Shown here: positions 1-10,000 of the stretch, piece by piece
Position numbering within the stretch: the first letter of the stretch is position 1
Layout of the letters: the number at the start of each line of letters is the position of its first letter
Source of the DNA: Candidatus Borkfalkia faecavium
GTDB lineage: Bacteria > Bacillota > Clostridia > Christensenellales > Borkfalkiaceae
Assembly: GCA_019114755.1 (NCBI GenBank)
Contig: DXEW01000003.1
Span: forward strand, 17,332-81,331
DNA length: 64,000 nt
Direction of reading: 5' to 3'
Translations under genes and position numbers: made by a program
The notes under the pieces: model-generated
Told to the model about the DNA's origin: nothing
The model's database searches: none
The model's input: only the letters and a program-made list of their open reading frames with translations

Positions 1-350
1 GCGTTGATGCCGTCGTACAGCCGCCGCCACACCTCGCCCGATGCGCAGCAGTCGGGGCAGTCGCAAAAGGAGATGCAGTCTACGATCTCCATATTGTCTT
101 CTAAGGCGCGGGCGATGTCTCCCACGGTGACGGACTGGGGCGCACGCGCCAGCTTGTAGCCGCCCGCCACCCCGCGCACGGCGGTGACGATGCCGCTGCC
201 CGCCAGCATGCGCATGATCTTTTCGATATATTTGCCGGAAACGGCGATCTCTTTTTCCAGCGACGAGGCGCTGACGCAGCGCTCGGGATAGTTGAGCGCC
301 AGGATATAACAGGCCTTGAGCCCGTACTGCGATTTGGATGAAAGGCGCAT
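1..350 (-). CDS. Rrf2-family transcriptional regulator (partial, runs off the left edge)
   Basis: Reading the minus strand from the ATG at 350 gives an open frame to the window edge that begins MRLSSKSQYGLKACYILAL, the usual start of Rrf2 winged-helix proteins. The GGVAGGYKLAR-type wing and a Cys-rich stretch (DCISFCDCPDCC) follow in the position where IscR-type members bind a 2Fe-2S cluster, so an Fe-S or redox sensing role is inferred. The frame is absent from the ORF track because its stop lies outside the window; about 116 residues are visible. The start is supported by GGAGGT ten bases upstream. Its target is not visible; Rrf2 proteins often control cysteine or Fe-S genes. Confidence 0.88.
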   Translation of the reverse strand, partial: MRLSSKSQYGLKACYILALNYPERCVSASSLEKEIAVSGKYIEKIMRMLAGSGIVTAVRGVAGGYKLARAPQSVTVGDIARALEDNMEIVDCISFCDCPDCCASGEVWRRLYDGIN

Positions 351-393
351 GGTGCGTATACCTCCGTAATATACAACCGAATAAGTTGCAATT

Positions 394-422
394 ATTATAG
401 CGCGGGGCGGGCGCGCCGTCAA
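394..422 (-). promoter_or_regulatory. SigmaA-type promoter of the Rrf2 gene
   Basis: On the minus strand TTGACG is followed after 17 bases by TATAAT, with the gene start about 45 bases further on. The short leader contains the GGAGGT site. An autoregulatory operator would be expected around the -10, but no clear dyad was found. Confidence 0.75.
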
Positions 423-670
423 CCATTTTTGGGGGGAAAAAACATTTTTGCGCGGCTCTTATTTCTAAAACGCCGCGGCGGTTTTCCTTTTCAAATGAGC
501 CGAAACTTTTTTCTTTTCAAAAAAAATCGAAGATGCCCCTTCCCTTCTGAAAAGGAGAAGCGCCTTCCCCTTCCCGAAAAGCGTTAAACTCCCTTCCCTT
601 CCAAAAAAATCGCGTAAAAAAATTCCGCGCCCTGCCGAAGCAGAACACGGAAAAAAAGAAGGAGTATCTG
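423..670. other. Non-coding stretch, no recognised feature
   Basis: This gap between the Rrf2 promoter and the end of queH is strand-asymmetric (pyrimidine-rich on the plus strand) with several runs such as CCCTTCCCTTCC and AAAAAAA. I see no ribosome site with a credible frame and no clear terminator hairpin. Confidence 0.5.
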
Positions 671-1276
671 TCAATTTTGTGAGCGAGTCCAGTCGGAAAA
701 GATACAGCCGCAATAATTTTGGCGGTACAGGCCGTGCTGTTTCGCCAGCTCGACCGAGCGCAAATAGCCGTTTTGCTTTTTGAAGTCGTTGGGCAGCCAG
801 CGCACGCCGTACTCCGCGGCATACCGCTCGCCCAGTTGGTTGAGCCAGGCGGCGTTTTTGTGCGGGCTGACCGATAATGTAGAGCAAAACCAGCCGTATC
901 CGTTTTCCTTTGCCGTGCGGGCAGTTTTTCCGATACGCAAGGCATAACAGCGGTAGCACCTTGCTCCGCCTTCGCGTTCCGCTTCCAGCCCCTGTACCGT
1001 ATCGAAAAATTCTTGCGGAAGGTAGTCGCAGTCTAAAAAGTCTGCCTGCCCTGTTTCGCGCAGCAGGCGCAGCTGCTCTGATTTGCGCTTGGCGTACTCC
1101 GCCCCGTCGGTGATGTTGGGGTTGTAGTACAGCACGGTGACGCGGAAGGTATCCGCGAGCGCTTCTAAGCAGCGCGTGGAACAGGGTCCGCAGCAGCTGT
1201 GCAGCAGCAGGCGCTCGCCTTTGGGCACTTCCTCCAAGATCTGCAGCATCTTTTTGTGGAAATTTTCCCTGTTCAT
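671..1276 (-). CDS. queH: Epoxyqueuosine reductase QueH
   Basis: QueH reduces epoxyqueuosine to queuosine, the last step of tRNA wobble-base modification, and replaces the cobalamin enzyme QueG in many Firmicutes. The 201-residue product carries the family signature: an N-terminal HSCCGPCS motif, YYNPNI, a second Cys pair in GGARCYRCYALR, and CSTLSVSPHKN. The paired cysteines are the expected Fe-S and metal ligands. The frame stays open to 1294 but the only ATG is at 1276, and it sits six bases after a TATAAT box with no ribosome site, so translation may be leaderless. The gene stands alone; other queuosine genes are not in the window. Confidence 0.93.
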   Translation of the reverse strand: MNRENFHKKMLQILEEVPKGERLLLHSCCGPCSTRCLEALADTFRVTVLYYNPNITDGAEYAKRKSEQLRLLRETGQADFLDCDYLPQEFFDTVQGLEAEREGGARCYRCYALRIGKTARTAKENGYGWFCSTLSVSPHKNAAWLNQLGERYAAEYGVRWLPNDFKKQNGYLRSVELAKQHGLYRQNYCGCIFSDWTRSQN

Positions 1277-1282
1277 AGAGAC

Positions 1283-1310
1283 ATTATAACACACTTTGAA
1301 AAAAAAGCAA
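1283..1310 (-). promoter_or_regulatory. Promoter of queH, probably giving a leaderless mRNA
   Basis: TTGCTT, a 16-base spacer and TATAAT are seen on the minus strand. TATAAT ends six bases before the queH ATG, so transcription would start at or next to the start codon. Confidence 0.65.
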
Positions 1311-1527
1311 AGTATTTATGGGCAAAAAAACAAATAGTCCTGCAAATGTTGGAGAAAATTGTCGCATTTGTCACAAATCGAGGCAAAAATTTTTTCCGAC
1401 GCCTTTGCGGAAGGAAGTGGGCGCCCCACCGCGCAACGTTCGCGCCCGCGCGCTTGTGGTGACCTCGCCATAAACCTCCGCGATCATCCGCCGCACCGCA
1501 CAACGTCCGCGCCCGCGCGCCTGCGCA

Positions 1528-1560
1528 AATGGTAAATGTAAAATGTAGAATGTAAAATTC
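1528..1560. repeat. Heptamer repeat array (TGTAAAA/TGTAGAA units)
   Basis: A short run of seven-base units alternating GTAAAAT and GTAGAAT. The same array recurs at many intergenic sites in this window (17.3, 21.8, 27.9, 49.1, 49.5, 55.9 and 57.1 kb), often next to the other dispersed repeats. Confidence 0.8.
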
Positions 1561-1584
1561 CGGATACAATAAAAAATAATTCTC

Positions 1585-1901
1585 GCGCAAGCAAAACCAC
1601 GCTTTTGCGCCAGCGCCCCCAATTTGCCGTTAGGCTCATGCAGGAAAGGTGAAGCCGCGGCATTTTTATTCCAAACTATTCTCAAAAAACGGCAAAATCA
1701 CACTTTTGCCGTTTTTCCCTTATGAGCATACGGATGGAGGTGAATGCGCCGCGCGTTTTATCAAGGGTGTGCCCTGCAATGCGCGGCGCAGAGGGGAGAA
1801 ACCGCCGCCAGTATGGCGCGCAAATTTGCGCGCCAACGCACGGCAGGTTTCCCCCTTACTCTCGACAATTTCTTTCGTCAGCTCGAAAGAAATTGTGAGA
1901 A
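1585..1901 (-). repeat. Multi-hairpin 3' element, copy 1 (behind the GNAT gene)
   Basis: The element begins directly after the GNAT stop codon and runs in the gene's direction. Hairpin 1 pairs CACAATTTCTTTCG with CGAAAGAAATTGT around the loop AGCTGA. A GC-rich hairpin follows, then a hairpin with the conserved loop GGGCACACC, and finally hairpins with CAAAA/TTTTG stems. This copy has an extra CAAAA/TTTTG hairpin at about 1688-1715 followed by a T-run, and a repeated TTCACC block, so it looks partly duplicated. Related copies lie at 21829, 32305 and 36333. Confidence 0.8.
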
Positions 1902-2396
1902 CTAAATTCTGTATTCATAAATATAATCATCCATCACAAAGCCGCTGCCGATGTCGGTGACGGTGTGGTCGGTGCGCGTGAAGCCGAACTTTTCGTAAGC
2001 GCGCACGGCGCGGGCGTTGCCCGTGTTGACGGTGAGGTACACCGCCTTCAGCCCCCTCTCTGCGGCGATCTCTGCCACGGCGGCGAGCGCCTTTTGCCCG
2101 ATGCCGCGGCCGCGCTCTTCTTCCGTAAGGTATAATTTGGAGAGGAACAGCTTCTCTTTTTCGGGGTGCAGGGCGCAGTAGCCGATGCGCCGCCCTTCGC
2201 CTTCGATATAATAATACAGGTACCCCTCTTCGCGCACCTGCCGTTCGATGGCGGCGGCGCTTTGGAAGGTATCCGTCATATACTTGACCTGCGCTTCGCC
2301 CAAAAGGCCGTCGTACGCGGTGTGCCACTGGCGGGCGATGAACTGCGCCAGCGGGGCGTATTCTTCTTTTTGAGCGGGAACAAAACGGATGTCCAT
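1902..2396 (-). CDS. GNAT-family N-acetyltransferase
   Basis: The 164-residue product has the GNAT acetyl-CoA fold: a central EEERGRGIGQKAL segment matching the R/Q-x-x-G-x-G/A pyrophosphate loop, followed by LTVNTGNARAVRAYEKFGF, the standard motif B region. The acceptor substrate cannot be read from sequence. The ATG at 2396 is preceded by GAGGAG; the longer frame in the track lacks a ribosome site. TATAAT about 20 bases upstream of that site gives the gene its own promoter. The stop codon abuts a copy of the multi-hairpin 3' element. Confidence 0.88.
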   Translation of the reverse strand: MDIRFVPAQKEEYAPLAQFIARQWHTAYDGLLGEAQVKYMTDTFQSAAAIERQVREEGYLYYYIEGEGRRIGYCALHPEKEKLFLSKLYLTEEERGRGIGQKALAAVAEIAAERGLKAVYLTVNTGNARAVRAYEKFGFTRTDHTVTDIGSGFVMDDYIYEYRI

Positions 2397-2669
2397 GCCA
2401 ACTTCTCCTCGGTGATCTTTCCTATCTATTATAGACCTTGCGGGCGGCAAAGTCAAGCGCCGCCCTTAGCGCTTTTCCCTGCGCCCGCGCCATTCCCGTA
2501 CCATTCCCGCGCCTGTCGCTCCCTTCCTTTCTGTAAAAAAAGAAAAAAGCCTTTCGGCAAAGTTCGGCAGCGTTCGGCAAAAGTTTCGCCATTTTTCGCT
2601 CCCGTTTATTGTATACTGAAACACACTGCGGCCGCAGCTGCGGCGCAAAATTTTGCCACGGGGAAGAAG

Positions 2670-3356
2670 ATGGTACATATTTCGGAAACGATCTTACGAT
2701 GGCTGGAAGAGACTGCCGCCGCCTGCGGCGACGGCGTACTGCTGGCGCTGTTGGCGGCCCCGCCGCTGCTGTTTTTGCTCGCCTTTGTGCTGCGGCTGGG
2801 CATCCCCCGCCTGCGCGCCCTGCCGCTGCGCCCGCTGCATGCCGCCGCCGACGTGTGCCTGCTGCTGTATTTGTGCCTGTGCCTGCTGCACCCGCAGCTG
2901 CGCCCCCGCCTGTACGCCGCCGCGGCGCTCATATTGCTGGAAAAGCTGGCGCTGTGCGCCCTGCTTACCCTGCTGCGCCTGCCGGGGCGCAAAAAAAAGC
3001 GCAGTCCGCGCCCTGCCGCGCCCCCTTTACAGGCGGAGCCTGCCGCATCCCCCTTGCAGCCGCCCCCGCCACCCCCGCCGCCCGCCGAGGGCTTGCCCGC
3101 CAAGGTGCTGTGCTGTGAAGAGCGGGAAGAGCGGGAGACGGAAGTGGAAAAAGACGTGCGCTTGGGGCATATATTCGGGGTGTTGGAGCGGCTGAAACAG
3201 CTGCCGCTCAGCCCCGGCGACAGGCTGGAAGCGGAAAAGGCGCAGCAGCTGCTGACGGCCTACCGCGCCAAGCGGACGCTTTGCGCCAAAGAGGCGGAAA
3301 CGCTCAACGACATACTCGCCGCCCTGTTAAAGATGATGGCGAAGTATCAATATTGA
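2670..3356 (+). CDS. Hypothetical membrane protein with Pro-rich linker and charged C-terminal domain
   Basis: The product is not recognised. The 228 residues start MVHISETILRWLEE and show about three hydrophobic segments (roughly residues 17-38, 50-65 and 72-95). A basic patch (GRKKKRS), a Pro/Ala-rich linker with a run of nine prolines and a charged helical C-terminal domain of about 90 residues follow. The layout suggests a membrane anchor presenting a cytoplasmic helical domain. The start is chosen at an ATG after GGGGAAG, with TATACT upstream; the longer frame in the track reads through the GNAT gene. The overlapping 165-180 residue frames are Ala/Arg-rich shadows. Confidence 0.6.
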   Translation: MVHISETILRWLEETAAACGDGVLLALLAAPPLLFLLAFVLRLGIPRLRALPLRPLHAAADVCLLLYLCLCLLHPQLRPRLYAAAALILLEKLALCALLTLLRLPGRKKKRSPRPAAPPLQAEPAASPLQPPPPPPPPAEGLPAKVLCCEEREERETEVEKDVRLGHIFGVLERLKQLPLSPGDRLEAEKAQQLLTAYRAKRTLCAKEAETLNDILAALLKMMAKYQY

Positions 3357-3404
3357 AAAAGCCGAAGCGGCGGCAAAAAAGAAAAAGATAAAACGATAAA
3401 CGAC

Positions 3405-3442
3405 AAGGGGCGCGTCTTGCATAAGGCGCGCCCCTCTTTTTC
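3405..3442 (+). terminator. Rho-independent terminator between converging genes
   Basis: AGGGGCGCG pairs with CGCGCCCCT and is followed by CTTTTTCC on the plus strand. It ends the membrane-protein transcript and may also serve addA from the other side. Confidence 0.8.
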
Positions 3443-3484
3443 CGTTGTTTGCCCTAACGCCGCCCGCACCCGACGGCGGGGCTT

Positions 3485-6400
3485 TCATTTTTCTTCCAAA
3501 ATTTCCTGTCGGGCGGAAGGGGCCTTTTCATTTTCTTCCAAAATCTCCTGCGGGACGGGCAGGGTATAGCATTGCAGGATGTTGACGATGTACGCCCTGA
3601 CTTTGGACGCCCCGCCCCGCCGCGCCGCCGCCGCGTAGATCTTGAGCTGGGGGGCGTAGCGGGCGAGCAGCTCCTGCGGCCCGTGCGAGGAATACTTGTA
3701 GTCGATGACGATGCACTCGCCGCCGCGCGTGGCCAACAAGTCGATGACGCCCTGCACCAGCACCTCGTCTTCGGCATCCGTTTCAAACAGCCGGCGGGCG
3801 GGCAGGAACATGAGGAATTCGCGCTCGCGCCCGAGGGTGTAGCCGGAAAGGGAGGCGAACACGGGCATTTGCAGCACCGCGCGCAGCCGCCCGGCATCGA
3901 GCAGGGCCGCCTGTTGCGGGGGGAGAAGGGCGCAGACGCGGGCGATCTCTTCTTCAACGGGGGCGGAAAAGTCGGCGCGTTCCAAAAAGGCGTGGTATGC
4001 CGTGCCGTGCGCCGCGTCGGCATCGGAGGCGTACTCTTCGCCGCCGACAGCGGGCTCTTCCGCCCGCAGCGCCTGCAAGATGGCGGAAGGCGAGGTCTTG
4101 ACGGGCAGAAGGGTGCTGCTCTGATAGGCGTACGGGAGGGCGTAGCGCGCCAGCACGGCGGCTTTGGCGGCTTCGTCGCAGCCGGAAATGACCCGCTCGC
4201 CCGCAGGGGCGGGCACGGCGCCCGCCACGGGGGCGTAGTTGTCTTTGAGGAGCGAGAGGTCGATGAAGTCGGCAAAGCTCTTTGCCTCGGTGAGGGAAGC
4301 CTCGTCGAAGGGCTGTTCTTTGGAGAACACGAGGTGCAGGCTGCTTTTGGCGCGGGTGAGGGCGACGTATAAAAGGCGCATCTCGTCTTCCGAGCGGCGC
4401 CTGGCGGCGCGGCGGGAAGCTGCGGCGCGCAAAATAGTTTCGGCGGCGGTATGGGAAGAGGGGTCGTACGCCTTCAGGGCGAAACCCCACTCGTCGTCAA
4501 AGAGTACCGGAGACTGGTCGCCCGCAAAGGGCTTGTTCAGCCCCCCGACGATGACGACGGGGAATTCAAGCCCCTTGGAAGCGTGCATGGTCATCACGCG
4601 GACGGCGTTTTCGCCCCCGCTTTCGGCATAGCCGAGCTCGCCGCTTACCCTGACCTGCTCTAAAAACTCGTGCACGGCGGCGCTGCCCGCCGCGGCGATG
4701 AGGCGGGAGAGGCGGCGCACCCGCTCTGCCCCGCAGGGCAGGGCCAGCTGCTGCGCTTCCATGCCGGTATCGGCGAGGATGTACGCCATCAGCTCGGCGG
4801 CGCCGTGCACCTGCATGCGCAGGCGGTAGCGCTCCGCACGGGCGTAAAAGGCGGCAAGTTTTTGGCCCAAGCTCCCGCCTTCTGCCGCCAGCCGCTCGCA
4901 GGCGGCTGCAAAGCCCTCTTCGCCGTTTTCGTCTTTTTTGGCGGAAAGGCGGATGGCGGCGAGGTCTTCGTCCGTCAGCCCGCCCATCGCCGATTTCAAG
5001 GCGGCGGCGAGGGGGATCTCCTGCCCGCCGTTATCCAGAAACTGCAAAATGGCGAGCATGGCGCGCACTTCGGGGTAGCTGCACAGATCGACCTCGGCTG
5101 CGGCGGCGACGGGGATGCCGCGGCCGACGAGCGCGCGGATGACGCGGCGGGTGTGCTCGGTGCCGCTGCGCATGAGCACGACGATATCCTGCAGGCGGTT
5201 GGGCACCTCTTTGCCTTCGGCGGGGTCGTAGCGCATGGACGCCGCCTCTTGCAGCACCAGCTCTGCGATCAGCTCGCCCTCGGCGGAGGCTTCGCCCTCC
5301 CCTTCGCCCAAATGCTCCGCCACCGAATACACGCCGCGCGCGGGCGGGGCCTGCTTTTCGGGCGGGGGCACGAACTCGGCGCACACCTTGCCCAAGGGGC
5401 GGGCGGGGCTGCCCTGCCGCGCCGCATCGCCCGCCGTGATGACGGACGTGGCGGCGTAATCGATGGAACAGCTTTCGCGCGTCATGCAGCGGGTGAAGAG
5501 CTTGTTGACGGCGTCGAGCACGGCAAAGCAGCTGCGGAAGTTGCCGTTGAGGGTGAGCGCCCGCCCCTCGGCGGAAAGTTCTTCAAATTTTTGGGTGAAG
5601 AAGGCGGCGGAACAGCCGCGGAAGCCGTAGATGGACTGCTTCGGATCGCCCACCATGAACACGTTTTTGCCCCCCAGGCGGGTGAGGATGCGGTCCTGCA
5701 CCGGGTTGACGTCTTGATATTCGTCTACGAACACATGCGTGTAGCGGGCGTTGACCTCGGCGCGCACGGCTTCGTTTTCCAACAGGCGCAGGCAGCCGTG
5801 CTCGAGGTCGGCAAAGTCCAGCCCGCCCGCGCGGCGCTTGGCGGCGGCGTAGAAGCCGTCGAAGGCGATGAGCGCCTCGCACAGGCCTTCCGCCGTCTTG
5901 CCCGAAGAGAGGAAGCGCGCCAGCTCTTCTTCCCGCGAAGAAAAGGGGGCGGCGAATTTTGCCAGCTTTTCGATCTGCGGCTTGAGCGTTTTGAGCTTTT
6001 CGTCCAGCGCGGCGGCGGGGCCGCCGCCCTTGCGGGCCTTATCGGCGCGCGGCTTGGACGAGAGCTTTGTTTCCGCCAAAACGGCGGCGGAAGCGAAGAT
6101 ATCGGGCGCGGCGCACAGCCGCTCGGCAAGGGCCTTGCGCTCCTGCAAAAAGGCGATATGCGCCCCGCCGAACAGGCCCTGTTCCAGATAGGGCTGCATC
6201 TCCCCTTCCAGCGCGGCGGCGCTTTTGCCAAGGCGCGCGGCGCGGGCGGAAAGCTCGCCTTGCAGTTCGGCGGCGAGGGCTTCGAAGCCTTCCTCGCCGT
6301 AGCGGGCGGGGAGGGCGCGCAGAAAGGCGAGGTAATCGGGGCGGGAGCGCATCTTTTCGTACCCTTCCAAGACGATCTTGCCCAAGGCGTCGAACCCGCG

Positions 6401-6898
6401 GCTGCCCGCAAAGGCGGCGCCGAGGGCGGAAAAGGCGGCGGACTTTTGTTCCAACAAATATTCGATGGTCTGCTGCAGGGCGCGGCGGCGCAGTTTTTTT
6501 GCCTCGGCGTCGTCGAGGACGCGGAAATTCGCCTCTACATCCGCCTCGTAAAAGCGGCGGCGCAAAAGCCCCGTGCAGAAGGAGTGCAGGGTGCACACGT
6601 CCGCCGTGCCGATCTCGGAGATCTGTTCGCGCAGGCGGGCGCGCACGGCGGCATCGTGCGTGCCGTTGACGGAGCGCACCAGCGCCGCCCGCAGGCGCTC
6701 TTTCATCTCGGCGGCGGCGAGCTTTGTAAAGGTGACGGCGAGCACGGACGACACCTCCGCCTCGCCCGCGAGGATGAGGGAGATCATCTTTTCGATCATC
6801 ACGAAGGTCTTGCCGCTGCCCGCCGAGGCGGACACCAGCACCTGCCCCGGGGCGGCGATGGCCGCCTGCTGTTCCTGTGTGGGTCTGCGTTCGCTCAT
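3485..6898 (-). CDS. addA: AddA, ATP-dependent helicase/nuclease subunit A
   Basis: AddA is the UvrD-like helicase and one of the two nucleases of AddAB, which resects double-strand breaks for RecA-dependent repair. The 1137-residue product has Walker A SASAGSGKT (residues 23-31), a Walker B FVDEYQD, VMTMHASKGLEFP (motif V) and LLYVALTRAK (motif VI). The C-terminal PD-(D/E)XK nuclease has GVIDLL and VIDYKYS near residues 1045-1065. ATG at 6898 follows GAGGAG; the 20 upstream residues in the track are not part of the gene. addB lies upstream on the same strand, separated by 142 bases of short repeats, so the two are expected to be co-transcribed. Confidence 0.97.
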   Translation of the reverse strand: MSERRPTQEQQAAIAAPGQVLVSASAGSGKTFVMIEKMISLILAGEAEVSSVLAVTFTKLAAAEMKERLRAALVRSVNGTHDAAVRARLREQISEIGTADVCTLHSFCTGLLRRRFYEADVEANFRVLDDAEAKKLRRRALQQTIEYLLEQKSAAFSALGAAFAGSRGFDALGKIVLEGYEKMRSRPDYLAFLRALPARYGEEGFEALAAELQGELSARAARLGKSAAALEGEMQPYLEQGLFGGAHIAFLQERKALAERLCAAPDIFASAAVLAETKLSSKPRADKARKGGGPAAALDEKLKTLKPQIEKLAKFAAPFSSREEELARFLSSGKTAEGLCEALIAFDGFYAAAKRRAGGLDFADLEHGCLRLLENEAVRAEVNARYTHVFVDEYQDVNPVQDRILTRLGGKNVFMVGDPKQSIYGFRGCSAAFFTQKFEELSAEGRALTLNGNFRSCFAVLDAVNKLFTRCMTRESCSIDYAATSVITAGDAARQGSPARPLGKVCAEFVPPPEKQAPPARGVYSVAEHLGEGEGEASAEGELIAELVLQEAASMRYDPAEGKEVPNRLQDIVVLMRSGTEHTRRVIRALVGRGIPVAAAAEVDLCSYPEVRAMLAILQFLDNGGQEIPLAAALKSAMGGLTDEDLAAIRLSAKKDENGEEGFAAACERLAAEGGSLGQKLAAFYARAERYRLRMQVHGAAELMAYILADTGMEAQQLALPCGAERVRRLSRLIAAAGSAAVHEFLEQVRVSGELGYAESGGENAVRVMTMHASKGLEFPVVIVGGLNKPFAGDQSPVLFDDEWGFALKAYDPSSHTAAETILRAAASRRAARRRSEDEMRLLYVALTRAKSSLHLVFSKEQPFDEASLTEAKSFADFIDLSLLKDNYAPVAGAVPAPAGERVISGCDEAAKAAVLARYALPYAYQSSTLLPVKTSPSAILQALRAEEPAVGGEEYASDADAAHGTAYHAFLERADFSAPVEEEIARVCALLPPQQAALLDAGRLRAVLQMPVFASLSGYTLGREREFLMFLPARRLFETDAEDEVLVQGVIDLLATRGGECIVIDYKYSSHGPQELLARYAPQLKIYAAAARRGGASKVRAYIVNILQCYTLPVPQEILEENEKAPSARQEILEEK

Positions 6899-6927
6899 TG
6901 TACGTTTCTCCTCATGACCGCGGCGGT

Positions 6928-7040
6928 CTGCCCGCCCCGTGCGTTCCTGCGCCGGCATGTTTCCCTTGTCTGCCCGCCCCGTGCGTTCCTGCGCCGGCTC
7001 ATTGCCCTTTTCCGACTGCTCGTTGCCCTTTTATGACTGT
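6928..7040. repeat. Tandem repeats in the addB-addA gap
   Basis: A 29-base unit (CTGCCCGCCCCGTGCGTTCC onward) occurs at 6928-6956 and 6970-6998. About 20-base units containing TTGCCCTTTT and GACTG then follow up to the addB stop. The repeats lie in the mRNA between the two subunit genes. Confidence 0.8.
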
Positions 7041-10000
7041 TCATTGCCCTTCCCTCTCGCTGCGGACGATGTCTACGATCTCGCTAAGGCTTGCGGTGCG
7101 CTCGCTGCGCTCGGCTTCGGCGGGGTCGCGCCCGCACAGCGCCCCGTAGGGGCAGTAGGCGCACTCGCCCGCGTACGGCGAAGGGGCGATGCAGCCCGCC
7201 GAAAGTTCCTTCAAACAATTTTCGGAAACGCGCACGGCGTATTGCAGAAAGTCTGCCATCTCCTCTTCGCGCAAAGTACCCCTGCCGCCCGTGGCGCATT
7301 TGGCGGCGATGAAGCGGCTCTCTTCCCCCGCCTGCAGGGCGGGTTCGCTGAGGCGGACGATCTCCTCTTCGGCGGCGGTGAAGCCTTCCATGCGGAAGGG
7401 CGCCTTTTCTTCGGGCGGGACGAAGCCGACGCGGGCGGGGAAGTAATACGCCCCCGCGGGCTTGCCCCCCGCCGACGCCGCGGACAAATACAGCTCCAGC
7501 TGCAATTTTCTGCCCGTGTAATAGTCGGTGGGCTTGACCTGCATGCGGCCCGTCTTATAATCGACGACGCGCACGTATTCGCCGCTGCGGTCGATGCGGT
7601 CGATCTTGCCGGCGACGGTGTAGGTGCGGCCGCCCGCCCGCAGCGGGATGCCGCCGATGGGCGAGCCGGGGTAGCCGAACGACTGCTCGGCGGCGGCGAC
7701 GGTGTAGGCGGAGCCTTTGACCTGCTCGAACACCTGCCTGCCGATGACGACCGCCTCCTCCACCAGCGCGCGGGCGGCAAAGCTGCCCGCGCCCGTATCG
7801 GCGAGGTAGCAATAGGGCGGGGCGGAGAGCAGCTCTTCGGCGCGGGCGCGCATGAACGCCTCGCAGGCGGGGATATCGGGCAAGCGGGCGATGGCGGGGG
7901 CGAGCAGGCGCAGCAGCTCGTGCATGTAGTTGCCCGCGTCCAGCGCGCGCACGCTCTTTTCTTCCTGCCGCATCAGGCGCAGGCCGCGCTCGGCAAAGTT
8001 GCGGTAGGGACAGGCAAAATAGCCCTCGATGAGGGTGGGGGCGACCGTCTCCTTGCCGCCGAGCAGAAGCTGCGCCGCGGCGGGCGCGAACGCCTGTTCC
8101 CCCTGTATTTCCATGGCGGGGGCGTCCCCTTTTTCGCGCAGGGCGGAAAGAAGCCCGGTATGGGCGGAAAAATCTTTTCTGCCGCGGCGGTATTCGTCCG
8201 CACGCGAGAGGAGCTCTCGCACGGCGGGCACGCGCTCGCAGGAGATCGCGGCAAGATAGGCGCGGAAGGCGGCGGGGTCGCGCCGTTCATACCCTTCGTA
8301 GGCGGCGCGGTCGAACAGTTTGACGGGCTCTCCCCTTTCATCCGTGAACAGGGCGGCGACCGTCTGGAATACGCTGCTCGGCCGCACTTCCGCCCCCCCT
8401 TGGCCGGCGGGGCGGGAGAGGTACAGCCGCTCGGAAAAGCCGCAGAGGGCAAGGCCTGTGTTTTCGCGGGCGCGGGCGTTGACTTCGCGGATCTTGGGGG
8501 CGATCTCCACTTGCAGCGAGCGGAGGCGGTCGATATCCTTATCGGTGATGATGCCGTTATCCGCCCCGCAGGCGGGCACGGCGTCGGTAAGCCCCGCCGC
8601 GAACACGACCTTTGCCACCCCGCGGCGGCTTTCGGCATAGCTGCCCACGAACACGGCGTCTAAATACTGGGGGATGAGGGCGATCTTCAGCTCTTTCAGC
8701 CCCGCGCCCAGCATGGCGGCGAAGTCGTCCGCCGAAAGGCGCATGTTTCCCGCCAGCTGCTCCGCCTCGGCGAGCACCCGCTCCATGCACTCGGCGCCGC
8801 GGGCGAAATAGGCCGCTTCGGCGCGCAGGCCTTCTTCTTCCAAACGGGAAGAAAGTTCTTCCTGCACGGCGGCGCAGCCGCACAGCTGCATGAGGCGGCG
8901 CACCAGGCGGCAGTACTCCGCCCCGCGCATGGAAGCGGCCGCGCCTTCAAACAGGGAGAGGAGGCGTTCGCGCAGCGCCTCGAACTGCGCCTTGGCTTCC
9001 GCTCCCCCTTCCGCTTCGGCGAGGTCTTTGACGGGGCGTTTGGCGCCGCCGCGGTAGTTGGCATAGCGCAGCAGATAGCCGCGGTACGCTTCCACCCCGC
9101 GGCGGGGGGCGCCGAAAAAGGGATTGGCCAGGAAGGCGTCTGTATCCGCAGGCTCGAACCCGCCCGCAAGCAGCGAGAACCAGCCCAGCACGAAGGACGA
9201 CAGCGGGTGCTCGAAGGCGCTTTTGCGCACGTCGGCATAATACGGGATATGATATTCGGAAAAGGCGCGCGACAGCGGCACGGCATAGGCGGACAGGTCC
9301 GGCAAAAACAGCGACATTTCGCCGTAGCGCACCCCGCGCGCTGCCTCGGCGCGGACGGCGGCGGCGACAAAGCGCATTTCGTCCTCTTCGTCGGCGGCGG
9401 CAAACAGGCGCACGCGGTCTGTGGCCAAAGGCTGCGGGTAGACGGGATCGAACAGGCTGCGGCGCAGCGCCTCCGCCTCGGGGATGAGCCCCGAGGGCAG
9501 GGGGACGACCTGCACCGTGTGCCCCGCCCTGCGGCAGCAGCGCGTAAAGTCGGCGGCGGCTTCGCCTGCGTACAATGCCTCTTCTCCGCCGATGAGAAGG
9601 GCGGAAACGCTGCTCGCCGCAGAGATGGCGGCGCGGATGCCTTCCGCCGCCTGGCGGGTGAAGGAAGAAAAGCCGACGAACCACACCTCCGTGCCCGCGA
9701 GCTGCGCCGAGCGCACGGCATCCGGCAGCAGCGAGAGGACGCCGCTTTCGTCTACATACCCTTCCGCCAAAAAATCGAGATAGGCGCGGTAGACGAGGGC
9801 GATATCGGCGAGCTTTTCGCACAAAAGGGTATCCGCCTCCTGCTGCGCCGCCTCGAGCATTTCGGGCGTGACCAGCGCCGCGCGCAGCTGGGCGATGGTC
9901 TCGTACAGCGCCGCCGCGCAGGAAAGGGTGCCGAAGTAGCGCAGCTGACCCGCAAGGCGGGATAAAATGGCGCCCACCGCCAGCACCGAGCCCTGCTTGG

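Noticed and set aside
1528-1560. Heptamer arrays as possible CRISPR repeats
   Set aside because: Seven-base period, no 25-40 base repeats with unique spacers, and no cas genes in the window.
4670-7036. 788-residue plus-strand frame
   Set aside because: Antisense shadow of addA; Gly/Ala/His/Arg-rich without domains, caused by GC-rich codon bias.
6939-8663. 574-residue plus-strand frame
   Set aside because: Antisense shadow of addB.
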